From: JBBTUF01 sp038063855
Lineage (GTDB): Bacteria > Patescibacteriota > Minisyncoccia > Ryanbacterales > GWA2-47-10b
Assembly: GCA_038063855.1 (NCBI GenBank)
Contig: JBBTUF010000043.1
Location: 1 to 30,503, forward strand
DNA: 30,503 bases
Reading direction: 5' to 3'
The position numbers and the translations under genes are program-made. Positions 23,718-30,503 of the stretch are shown here, one piece after another (the first letter of the stretch is position 1; every line of letters begins with the position of its first letter). The notes beneath the pieces are model-generated. The model searched no databases. It saw only the letters and a list, made by a program, of their open reading frames with translations, and had not been told where the DNA came from.

Positions 23718-23721
23718 AGGT

Positions 23722-23745
23722 ACCACTACGATATATCGTAGTGGT
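23722..23745. promoter_or_regulatory. Perfect 24-bp palindrome, operator of the TrpR-like gene
   Basis: The half site ACCACTACGATA is followed by its exact reverse complement, with no mismatch. It begins five bases upstream of the regulator's ATG and covers its -10 box, so a bound dimer would block transcription. Confidence 0.8.
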
Positions 23746-23756
23746 GTGCGTGTCAA
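23728..23756 (-). promoter_or_regulatory. Promoter of the TrpR-like gene
   Basis: On the minus strand TTGACA (23751-23756), a 17-nt spacer and TATCGT (23728-23733, inside the palindrome) are found. The predicted start near 23721 leaves about four nt before the ATG at 23717. Confidence 0.65.
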
Positions 23757-23834
23757 ATAGTACTGTACACTGGCGCTTGCGCATACTAATGCGTGGATCG
23801 ACTAAAAACAAACTGCGCACACTATGCCTTATAT

Positions 23835-23858
23835 ATTACTACGATATATCGTAGTGGT
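23835..23858. promoter_or_regulatory. Second upstream copy of the palindrome
   Basis: It matches the perfect site at 22 of 24 positions; the inner 18 bases (23838-23855) are perfectly palindromic. It lies 113 bp from the first site, and both are followed by GTGTGC on the plus strand. Apart from this site the stretch 23757-23995 shows nothing I can assign. Confidence 0.65.
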
Positions 23859-23995
23859 GTGCAAATGATTTTTTTAAATTCGGCGTCGAACTTAATTATC
23901 TTGTCTTTATACTAAACCTATCTATTAATTTCTGCCCGATAGACAAAAAATAAAAACTCATTCGGTTTCTTTGTAATTATGGATATTTGAAAATT

Positions 23996-24202
23996 TTACA
24001 CTTCAACACCCAACTTCTCGCGGAGTACAGCGCGCATGCGTTCAACCTTCTCATCCAGACGTTCAAGGTGGCCAAGCTCGTTAACGCGCTCAAAGATAGT
24101 CTCCACTTTTTCCTCAAGGCCGTAGACAACGGGAGCAATATCATCAAGTACATCAAGCCGTTTGTGTATTTTCTTAAATTCTGATTTAAATTCTGCATCC
24201 AT
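23996..24202 (-). CDS. 68-residue coiled-coil protein
   Basis: The whole chain is charged and helical with heptad-like hydrophobic spacing (HKRLDVLDDIAPVVYGLEEK, ETIFERVNELGHLERLDEK, VERMRAVLREKLGVEV). No membrane segment or cysteine is present. Similar short coiled-coil proteins are common next to mobile or toxin genes in small bacterial genomes, but no function can be assigned. The ATG at 24202 has only a weak purine stretch upstream. A short direct repeat CTATTAATTTCT occurs both downstream (about 23929) and upstream (about 24214) of the gene. Confidence 0.6.
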   Translation of the reverse strand: MDAEFKSEFKKIHKRLDVLDDIAPVVYGLEEKVETIFERVNELGHLERLDEKVERMRAVLREKLGVEV

Positions 24203-24337
24203 GTATTAAGTCTACCTATTAATTTCTAACGGTCAAGCTAAAACCGCATCTACACCTATTTTGCCGTAGTAATGCGTCACCTTGCCTATGATCCTTTTCA
24301 TATCTTTATAGTATATAGCTATCAAAATAAAAAAAGC

Positions 24338-25408
24338 TTACACTATATTATTTCTTTGGATCCCATAATTTTGCGATGCAAAAACATATTGAGCAATGAA
24401 TATTTTTTTAAACGGAATAATTGAATTCAATTCATAAAATACCAACATTGCTTCGCGGTAATCATTTTCATCAATACTTCGATACGAAAGTGGAGCGCAA
24501 TCGTGTGCCAACAAAAGAGCGTTCGCCATGAGCCGGCTTGTTCTTTTATTGCCGTCTTCAAACGGCTGAATATAGCCAATGCCAAGAAGAGCAATCAGCG
24601 CTTTTGTATAGGGAGTTCGCATACGATCAACCGCCGCTCCCAGCGCATCAACCGCTTCCGTAATTTGATACACGGTATCGAGCGGTTGATACATAGATCC
24701 GATGACCCCGACCGGCTTTTTTCGCAGACCCAAACCAACGCTCAAATCTTTAACTAAAATAGAATGCAACTCCTCTAAATTTTTTCGCGTAATGGTTTTG
24801 AATTGCACCGTATGTTCGCGGATAAAAGTAAAAGCATCTTTGTGATTTAATATCATACGAGCCTCCTTTTTGTCATGGCCGGGAGCTTCTTTATTTTCCA
24901 AGATTAATTTCTCTGTATCAAGAAGTGTATATGTATTGCCCTCAATTTTTGACGACTTCCATGAAAGCTCGATGATGAGCCGCTCGAGTTCCTTTTTCTG
25001 AATGGCGTGCGGCGAATTTTTTGTTCTTTGTTCAAACTCGGCAGTTGCATCGTTTAAAATTTTTAATTCATTGTCGGTAAAAATATCTGACGGCAAAGCA
25101 AGCAATAAACCAAAATTATAACGGCTCAAACCATACCGTTTATCTGGCTCAATAGAACAATATTCATGAGCGTCAACCTCTGCAAATATTCTGCCAACTG
25201 CGCTTACGTGATAGCTTGTACCTCTACCCGAACCGACTGATACTAAAAAGCCCTCGGTAACCATTTTGGCCAAAACCCTTTTTACGGTAACAAGCGATAT
25301 GTCTTCCCCAAGATTTATCAATTCTGCATGCACGCCCGAAGATTGCGAACCCTCCTTTTTAAGGACAATGGCGATAATTTTTTGCTGACGAGTAGATATT
25401 TTGATCAT
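24338..25408 (-). CDS. Fic-family protein with N-terminal winged helix
   Basis: 356 residues from the ATG at 25408. Residues 1 to about 75 form a winged-helix DNA-binding domain (STRQQKIIAIVLKKEG, SLVTVKRVLAKMVTEGFLVSVGSGRGTSYHV). The Fic domain has the inhibitory helix SSKIEGN (class II Fic, S-x-x-x-E-G) and the active-site loop IQPFEDGNKRTSR. Family members transfer AMP or other nucleotides using the His of HPFxxGNxR. Here that His is Gln (codon CAG) and the rest of the loop is intact. The upstream in-frame ATGs at 25441 and 25459 lie in or beyond an inverted repeat that looks like its operator, so I took 25408. There is no separate antitoxin gene nearby. Confidence 0.9.
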   Translation of the reverse strand: MIKISTRQQKIIAIVLKKEGSQSSGVHAELINLGEDISLVTVKRVLAKMVTEGFLVSVGSGRGTSYHVSAVGRIFAEVDAHEYCSIEPDKRYGLSRYNFGLLLALPSDIFTDNELKILNDATAEFEQRTKNSPHAIQKKELERLIIELSWKSSKIEGNTYTLLDTEKLILENKEAPGHDKKEARMILNHKDAFTFIREHTVQFKTITRKNLEELHSILVKDLSVGLGLRKKPVGVIGSMYQPLDTVYQITEAVDALGAAVDRMRTPYTKALIALLGIGYIQPFEDGNKRTSRLMANALLLAHDCAPLSYRSIDENDYREAMLVFYELNSIIPFKKIFIAQYVFASQNYGIQRNNIV

Positions 25409-25431
25409 TTTTGTATTATTAAAGTATTTAT

Positions 25432-25452
25432 ATCGTATCATATTGATACGAT
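25432..25452. promoter_or_regulatory. Inverted repeat upstream of fic
   Basis: ATCGTATCA (25432-25440) and TGATACGAT (25444-25452) form perfect nine-base arms around TAT. On the minus strand it overlaps a TACGAT/TATAAA -10-like region about 24-45 nt before the chosen start. It is a likely binding site for the Fic protein's own winged helix. Confidence 0.6.
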
Positions 25453-25567
25453 TACACAAAAACTCGAGTTTACTCCGCCTCTCTATGACCTATGAACACT
25501 CGAACCACTCCAAATAAACTACAGTAAAAAAACAGCGCCACGCCAAAAACAACTCCTCTCTATTTTT

Positions 25568-28312
25568 TTACTCGCTTTCTTTGTAACTCTGAATATTTGC
25601 GCCTACCGCACTTTCGCCACCAAATTCAGAATATGGTGGCGGGGTGCCTTCCAAATACCGCAAAGTTGAGCCAATAATAAGTTTTAAAAAGTTTGCAGAT
25701 GCCACCCTCAAGTTCATAACTCCATCACCACCAGAGCTATCAAGAACAATGCCTCCGCGCGGAGCATAAAACGCCGAACCTTCATGGTGCCCACCAAGCC
25801 GTATCGCAAAATCAGTCCCAGCAACAGGACCAACACCTGAATGTAAACTAATAATTTGCATATAATTTTGTAAATCAGATGAAAACACTCGCGCGACACA
25901 AGGTTTACTAATATTTACTTTTCCTTCTACAAATATCCTATAGCTTGTATCTGGCGGAGAATTGCCATTAATGTCGGATATTTTAATGCCTGTTGGCTTA
26001 CCAGCAGTATATGCCGAGTATGGCTGATGCGTTGATATACTACAATCTAAGTCTGAGCTTAGCAGTGTCAAGTTTCCCTTGATCCATAGGATGAAGGGCT
26101 GTTTAGAGGCGTCGACCATTGTATTTGGCGGGCCACTTGCAAGCTCAATTTTGCCTCCCGTTGATGCAGTTATTTTTACTACCACATTACCATTGATATA
26201 CGCTGGCAATTGAAAAGTGGTTGTCCCGATGCCGTGCCCATAATCAGCACCATTAATTTCTAATGTATTTAGAGGAGCTCCAACCACCCACCTACTTCCC
26301 GCCGGTACTGCAACAGTATCATTCGACTCATCTAAATACATAGAATACTTTCTATATGTATAGGCTGCTGGGGCTCCAGGATCCCCTGCAATAGGAAGCG
26401 GGGGGTTCACAAGTGGGGGAGTACTATCATCCAATTTTTGTTTAACCCAATTTCCGGTGCAACCATAACAAGCTAAACTTAATGGTCCGCCCGTTACAAC
26501 ACTGTAGGCTCTTTCAATTATACGCCCCGTTATCGGTCCTTTGCGGTAGGTGAAAAGTGGCGTCTGTGGAGGGATTTGTTTTAAAGGATCTGTAATAGGA
26601 TTAAAATTTGGTAATTGATCAAGATCGTGGCAAAACGATTGACTACCAGTTGAAATGTCTCCATCAACACACTGGCAAAAATTAGTTCTAGTATAACCAT
26701 AGCCGGGATTATAAGGTGACAGTTGACCTGTACTCATTCCTCTACAACCCGAACCACCGCACTGGGCATTGCTACCTGAGCTCGAATTACCACTAACTAT
26801 GTTAACCGGGCAGGCGTCATTATCAGTCTCCCAGATTCTTGTTAGTAGCGGCTTATTTCCACCAGCGATAGTCATAGCTAAATCCCAATTGTTAGGGGTC
26901 CCTGGAGACGGGCTCGTATTTACCGTCTTATAAAAAGCCTCGCCCCAAATATCGATACCTCGAATACGCCCCGCTATAACATTACCCTTAACTGTTGCAT
27001 TATCGCTAGCCACTGTGCCACCGATAGTATTATCTGAAATGCCAAAAGACAACTGAAAAGAGATGTCGCGCTCGGGTGGAGTTGCGACCACTACCCCCGC
27101 GACCAATACCTCCGATGTTGAAATATAGTTTGGCATGTAAATAGATCTATCTGTGCCAGCTCGCATACCATAAATTCCTGTATTTGTGGGAGACACTGAG
27201 TAAAAAGCTGGATTATTATAATATAAAGTATCACTATCTTGATTCAGCTCATCAACGGCCTTTGACCCAATTTGTATATTATTGGATAAACACGCGGCTG
27301 AGCGAGGAAGATGTTGATCAATAATAATCCAATAGGGTTCATTGGAAGTAAGTGCCTCTGCAGACGGGGTCTTTAAAAGCGGAATATTCCTCCATCCTGG
27401 CGTTGTAGAAATTGTTAGAGCTCCATACGAACCTGGAGCTTTAAAATATTCTTTTGTAGAATCTGGATAATCAATACCGCTAACAATTTTATTACCAACA
27501 ATATAAAAACCATCGAAACACTGTAAAAAAGTATTTGATTGGCTCCCACTAATATATAAGCTCAAGTTGGTTGGTTGGCCGGTAAAAGGTGCTATAAACT
27601 TTTGAGCAACATCGTAGTATGTTGGGTTAATCCCGAGGGAGATCATCGAACTAGGAGTTGTTTCGTCTGTTTTTAGTGTTAAGCTTGGATCGGTTGAAGT
27701 CCCTTGTGCTAAAGTAATATCTCCTTCAATAAGATCTGGCGAACTGCCACCTGATATAAATGACCCATTTGAATAAAACTTGCCGCCATCAATATTATTG
27801 CCTTGAATCTTAGTGTTGCCTCCTGTGGCAAACCCCATCGAACCGATTTCTAATGCGCCTTTTACCTCTACAAGAAGCGAGCCGTCGGGGATTTCTAATA
27901 GCATTTTAGCTGTTCGATAGACAGACGACGTCCTAGCCGTCGATGTAATAAGATAATCATCGGTCGCGTTTTCGTGATCGGGATCAATATCGATGGATGC
28001 TATGGTAGTCACCCCGTTGTTGAGTGGAACATCCAAAGGAGTATGAAGTGTAGTTCGAAAATATTTAGTGCGAAACGCCGCATCTTCCGCGCCCGACTCG
28101 GCTGTTGCATACACTTTTTTTGATATTATTATTTGCGAAGCGCCGTTGAGCTGACCGATGGCAAGTGTTGCATACGCTCCTAAAATAACAAGAATAACAA
28201 ACAAAAAAAACATTACCGCCGCCATAGCGATTTGCCCGCTTTGCATATTCGGCGAGGCAGACCCGCCTTGACGCGAGGCAGGCCCTTTTTGTAAATTAAC
28301 TCTATCACTCAT
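25568..28312 (-). CDS. Third large pilin-like surface protein
   Basis: 914 residues. The leader MSDRVNLQKGPASRQGGSAS is extended by a GC-rich repeat, then MQSGQIAMAAVMFFLFVILVILG forms the membrane segment, with TAESGAEDAAFRT just after it. The exported part is rich in Gly, Ser, Thr and Asn. It has Cys clusters in the middle (CPVNIVSG, CGGSGCRG, CQCVDGD, CYGCTG) and ends PPPYSEFGG and a last strand, like the other two. It is more distant from them than they are from each other, and is not followed by pilM. It probably rides on the same pilus or secretion machine as an alternative tip or adhesin. Confidence 0.78.
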   Translation of the reverse strand: MSDRVNLQKGPASRQGGSASPNMQSGQIAMAAVMFFLFVILVILGAYATLAIGQLNGASQIIISKKVYATAESGAEDAAFRTKYFRTTLHTPLDVPLNNGVTTIASIDIDPDHENATDDYLITSTARTSSVYRTAKMLLEIPDGSLLVEVKGALEIGSMGFATGGNTKIQGNNIDGGKFYSNGSFISGGSSPDLIEGDITLAQGTSTDPSLTLKTDETTPSSMISLGINPTYYDVAQKFIAPFTGQPTNLSLYISGSQSNTFLQCFDGFYIVGNKIVSGIDYPDSTKEYFKAPGSYGALTISTTPGWRNIPLLKTPSAEALTSNEPYWIIIDQHLPRSAACLSNNIQIGSKAVDELNQDSDTLYYNNPAFYSVSPTNTGIYGMRAGTDRSIYMPNYISTSEVLVAGVVVATPPERDISFQLSFGISDNTIGGTVASDNATVKGNVIAGRIRGIDIWGEAFYKTVNTSPSPGTPNNWDLAMTIAGGNKPLLTRIWETDNDACPVNIVSGNSSSGSNAQCGGSGCRGMSTGQLSPYNPGYGYTRTNFCQCVDGDISTGSQSFCHDLDQLPNFNPITDPLKQIPPQTPLFTYRKGPITGRIIERAYSVVTGGPLSLACYGCTGNWVKQKLDDSTPPLVNPPLPIAGDPGAPAAYTYRKYSMYLDESNDTVAVPAGSRWVVGAPLNTLEINGADYGHGIGTTTFQLPAYINGNVVVKITASTGGKIELASGPPNTMVDASKQPFILWIKGNLTLLSSDLDCSISTHQPYSAYTAGKPTGIKISDINGNSPPDTSYRIFVEGKVNISKPCVARVFSSDLQNYMQIISLHSGVGPVAGTDFAIRLGGHHEGSAFYAPRGGIVLDSSGGDGVMNLRVASANFLKLIIGSTLRYLEGTPPPYSEFGGESAVGANIQSYKESE
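28251..28285. repeat. GC-rich repeat pair in the leader of the third pilin-like protein
   Basis: GGCGAGGCAGACCC (28251-28264) and CGCGAGGCAGGCCC (28272-28285) are 21 bp apart and encode the PASRQGGSAS part of the leader. They match the 18237-18271 units at most positions (12 of 14 for the better copy), with the same spacing. Confidence 0.7.
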
Positions 28313-28314
28313 AT

Positions 28315-28343
28315 TTTATTATAATACTCTATTTTATAATAAA
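28315..28343. promoter_or_regulatory. AT-only inverted repeat before the third pilin-like gene
   Basis: TTTATTATAA and TTATAATAAA form perfect ten-base arms around nine bases, two bases upstream of the ATG at 28312. They overlap TATTAT/TATAAT -10-like boxes. It is either an operator or a by-product of very AT-rich promoter sequence. Confidence 0.4.
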
Positions 28344-28355
28344 GTGTATTTTAGT

Positions 28356-29123
28356 TTATAAAGATGCGAGTTGGCGATCCATTTCGGCGGCAAGCGTACG
28401 CGCAAAATCCCGAATAATGCTTTGCTGGTCAACGGGCAAAAACACACCCAGCTCCGTTTGGAAATTAATCTTCCCTGCTTCAGATACAATCTCGGCCTTT
28501 ACTTCTGCAAGCTTACTTTTTTGTTCGCTCGATAGCATCCCTTTGCGCATAATGAAATACAAATCATAGTAGTCGCGAGGTTTTTTGCGCTCGCGGAGAG
28601 CTCCAAAAATCTTCTCTTCTACAAGTTCCTGCTGAGGCAGATGAATCACCGTGTAGGTGGAAACAAAATCGTTGGTTACAGAATCCACCTCTCCTCTCAC
28701 ATTTCGGCCATCGCGGCCGGAGATATTAATTTCAACGCCTATGGGCCCATAATTAAACAGCTGGAGCGTTGCTGTCCCAAAGTACCCACTCCCCCCTCGT
28801 GTAGAATCCGACTTCTCGCCGATCTCCACTTGAATGCCAGTCTGTTCGATGTCGGCTAGTACTTTGATGAATATGTTTTCGACTACCTTTTTTGTCTCGT
28901 GTGGCGCGAATCCAAACAGGGAAAAATCCAAATCTTCTGAAAACCGCGGGCTTCCATACACAATACGGAGCGCGGTACCGCCCTTGAAGAGCAGTCGCTC
29001 CGACTCTTCAAGGGCATAGAGCTTCTGTAAAAATACATGCTGAAAATACTCCCGCACGATGTTTGGAAATACACTCATCCGGTAAAGCTTAGCAAGTTTT
29101 TCAATAGTTTCGTTAGTAATCAT
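28356..29123 (-). CDS. AbiEii-family nucleotidyltransferase toxin
   Basis: A 255-residue protein of the AbiEii/AbiGii family. LLFKGGTALRIVYGSPRFSEDLDFSLF carries the nucleotidyltransferase GG-x8-12-S-x-D-x-D core with its metal-binding aspartates. The later QQELVEEKIFGALRERKKPRDYYDLYFI contains the family's K and R-D-x-x-D-L motif. AbiEii toxins are type IV toxin-antitoxin and phage-exclusion components thought to use GTP (related MenT enzymes modify tRNA). It overlaps the upstream antitoxin gene by four nt (ATGA), so the pair is coupled. All key residues are present, so it may be active. Confidence 0.92.
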   Translation of the reverse strand: MITNETIEKLAKLYRMSVFPNIVREYFQHVFLQKLYALEESERLLFKGGTALRIVYGSPRFSEDLDFSLFGFAPHETKKVVENIFIKVLADIEQTGIQVEIGEKSDSTRGGSGYFGTATLQLFNYGPIGVEINISGRDGRNVRGEVDSVTNDFVSTYTVIHLPQQELVEEKIFGALRERKKPRDYYDLYFIMRKGMLSSEQKSKLAEVKAEIVSEAGKINFQTELGVFLPVDQQSIIRDFARTLAAEMDRQLASL

Positions 29124-29719
29124 CGCAATGTTGTTTTTACGATACTGATAAGTTTTGGGCTTTCAAAGAGAGTTGCGTACTTGTGTGCTTTCGCAGGATT
29201 AATTTTGCTTTTATCAAAACGAGCTATTGGCTTTCTGCCCGAGTGAAGTCGGTAGTGCGATGTATCGACAAACGCTTTCTCAGCATCAGCGATAGCAAAG
29301 CTAAACCCCTTCTGTCTCTGTATGCTATAGCCGGTAAATGCACGCTTCGTAATGCGATGATAGGAATATATTTTGTCCATGGCTTCAAAGCGTCGTGTTG
29401 CCTTTGGCGTCACGGAAGTAATCTCGTAGACGGTTTCCGGAATCACACCATGATACGACAAGGCAAATTCTAAAGAAATATATGATGGCTCATACAATTT
29501 ATTGGCAACATACAGATCGGGAGGCAGAAACTCAGAAAACGCATAGAGCCCCCGCTTGATGCGGATAATAAAACCTTTTTTTGTATAGCGATGTAATAAA
29601 AACGTGGTTGCCACAGGAGAGACCGGAAATACTTTACGCACGTCAAAAGAAGAGAAGAGGAGAAGCTGTTTCTTCCTCATCTTTGCCTCAAAAACATGCC
29701 AGTTCACTAATTTAGCCAT
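29120..29719 (-). CDS. AbiEi-family antitoxin
   Basis: A 199-residue protein. The N-terminal part (FDVRKVFPVSPVATTFLLHRYTKKGFIIRIKRGLYAFSE) is a winged-helix domain ending in the basic R-I-K-R-G-L-Y signature of AbiEi/transcriptional-regulator-like antitoxins. The second domain contains SYISLEFALSYHGVIPE and a C-terminal ADAEKAFVDTSHY. The antitoxin represses its own promoter and counters AbiEii. The start at 29719 is supported by a promoter whose -10 box ends six nt upstream. Confidence 0.9.
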   Translation of the reverse strand: MAKLVNWHVFEAKMRKKQLLLFSSFDVRKVFPVSPVATTFLLHRYTKKGFIIRIKRGLYAFSEFLPPDLYVANKLYEPSYISLEFALSYHGVIPETVYEITSVTPKATRRFEAMDKIYSYHRITKRAFTGYSIQRQKGFSFAIADAEKAFVDTSHYRLHSGRKPIARFDKSKINPAKAHKYATLFESPKLISIVKTTLR

Positions 29720-29754
29720 ATTACTAATTTACTGAATTGGACTCAAGATATCAA
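29706..29754 (-). promoter_or_regulatory. Promoter and direct repeats of the abiE operon
   Basis: On the minus strand TTGATA (29749-29754), a 17-nt spacer and TAAATT (29726-29731) end six nt before the ATG, giving a leaderless transcript. TAAATTAGT occurs at 29723-29731 (on the -10 box) and again at 29706-29714, inside the first codons. The two copies are 17 bp apart and may be antitoxin-binding sites. Confidence 0.6.
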
Positions 29755-29768
29755 GTGCACACCTGGAT

Positions 29769-30350
29769 CTATTGTTTTTCATACCCACCGCGAAGCACCG
29801 ATGAAGCATAATATGTATGCGTTACTTTTGTTGCACCTAAACCGCTGGAAATTTGCAGTTCAATTCGTACACCGCTTGTTTCTGCATTAGTTAAATCTGG
29901 GCTTGTGTTGTAGAGTTTTTTAAATACCAGGCTTTCTACTGTTACGGTGCTGGGAGTTAGTTGCTGTTCGTCAGCTGATGTGGATACATCTGGATCAAAT
30001 ATTATTTGATTTGGGCTTGAACCGGAAAGATAAAAAGATTTATAAATATCTGTGAGATCGGTGTAACTTTTATCAGTATGGAGACGAAGTGCTCCTCCTG
30101 ATGTATCCGGAAGACAAGCGCTGAATGTATAATCACTTGCAACACAGGGAACGCGCGCAAGCCTTATTTCGCGCACCATACGCTCGAGAGCAGTTTCGGC
30201 GGCGAGCGACACGCGCCGTTCAATGCGTGACTTGGCAAACACGCCAGTGAGTTGCAACACTGCGCGTAAAATTATGAGCGACATAATTGTCAAAATGGCA
30301 ATATATACTACGAGCTCGATGAGTGTTGTTCCTTTGTTTCGTTGACGCAT
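29769..30350 (-). CDS. Prepilin-type minor pilin (PilW/PulJ-like)
   Basis: 193 residues with a textbook type IV prepilin N-terminus: the short basic leader MRQRNKG, the cleavage site G|TTLIELVVYIAILTIMS with Glu at +5, and a 20-residue hydrophobic helix. The rest (ERRVSLAAETALERMVREIRLARVP, then a beta-rich domain) matches the PilW/GspJ-like minor-pilin layout (family knowledge). It would sit at the tip of a pilus or pseudopilus. Its start overlaps the end of another pilin-like gene by no more than a few bases, which indicates a minor-pilin operon continuing to the right of the window. Confidence 0.87.
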   Translation of the reverse strand: MRQRNKGTTLIELVVYIAILTIMSLIILRAVLQLTGVFAKSRIERRVSLAAETALERMVREIRLARVPCVASDYTFSACLPDTSGGALRLHTDKSYTDLTDIYKSFYLSGSSPNQIIFDPDVSTSADEQQLTPSTVTVESLVFKKLYNTSPDLTNAETSGVRIELQISSGLGATKVTHTYYASSVLRGGYEKQ

Positions 30351-30351
30351 A

Positions 30352-30503
30352 TCAGTTCAAAAATAAGTTAGCAATATACATTTCAACTTTTTCGATCGAT
30401 TCGCGATTGGATCCCCACATAACATTTATGGTGGCCATTTTGGTTTTAGTATCTACGGTACCACCAGTACACGCGTCTCCAGCGGTTGTCAGTAGAGTTA
30501 CAT
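30352..30503 (-). CDS. C-terminal end of a probable minor pilin (cut by window edge)
   Basis: The last 49 codons of a gene entering from the right. The visible part reads TTAGDACTGGTVDTKTKMAT and then INVMWGSNRESIEKVEMYIA, ending NLFLN with a TGA one base before the next gene's ATG. An exposed beta-strand pattern, Cys, and the position directly upstream of a PilW/PulJ-like gene suggest a PilV/GspI-like minor pilin, but the diagnostic N-terminus is outside the window. Confidence 0.7.
   Translation of the reverse strand, partial: VTLLTTAGDACTGGTVDTKTKMATINVMWGSNRESIEKVEMYIANLFLN

Noticed and set aside
23614..23820. 68-codon minus-strand frame starting upstream of the TrpR-like gene
   Set aside because: It overlaps the TrpR-like gene in another frame and reads through the palindromic operator. 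It has no family features.
25500..25567. Weak hairpin with T-run before the fic gene as a terminator of the third pilin-like gene
   Set aside because: The stem GGCG-tgg-CGCT is only three to four pairs, so although seven T follow I could not support it as a terminator.

Overview
This window looks like chromosomal DNA from a small-genome, AT-rich bacterium, most likely a member of the Candidate Phyla Radiation (Patescibacteria). That assignment is inference. It rests on the str-type translation genes, large pilin-like surface proteins, a PilM/PilN/PilO cluster, a TrpR/YerC-like regulator, single dispersed tRNA genes and many genes without a Shine-Dalgarno (SD) site. Almost all genes are on the minus strand.

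Layout. Positions 1-4236 hold a str operon read right to left: rpsL, rpsG, fusA, a 29-residue acidic peptide gene, then tuf, which runs off the left edge and has its own strong promoter. Positions 4248-6325 are an accessory patch: a ribbon-helix-helix protein, a RelBE-type toxin-antitoxin pair with an operator-like promoter, an unknown two-gene unit and a small membrane protein. Positions 6331-13375 are housekeeping: a RibD-C/DHFR-family reductase, tRNA-Pro(GGG), rpmB, a site-2 protease, a DEDD exonuclease, an unknown membrane protein, an AI-2E-type permease, a P2-type cation ATPase and tRNA-Arg(TCT).

Positions 13543-23153 are the most distinctive part: two tandem copies of one five-gene type IV pilus cassette (large pilin-like surface protein, PilM, PilN, PilO, a 110-residue single-span membrane protein). 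In the downstream copy PilM and PilN are fused in frame. A TrpR-like regulator lies just upstream. Three near-identical 24-bp palindromes flank its gene, one of them on its own -10 box. Positions 23996-30503 hold a coiled-coil peptide, a Fic protein with an altered catalytic motif, a third large pilin-like protein, an AbiEi/AbiEii pair and two minor-pilin genes, the last cut by the window edge.

Two short repeat families enter coding sequence in frame. One is a double-hairpin element in the GTPase domain of fusA, with relatives beside both tRNA genes. The other is a 14-bp GC-rich unit, duplicated at exactly 21-bp spacing, in the N-terminal leaders of two of the three large pilin-like proteins. 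Several promoters lie so close to the start codon that their transcripts would be leaderless or nearly so. No gap between genes exceeds 300 bases.
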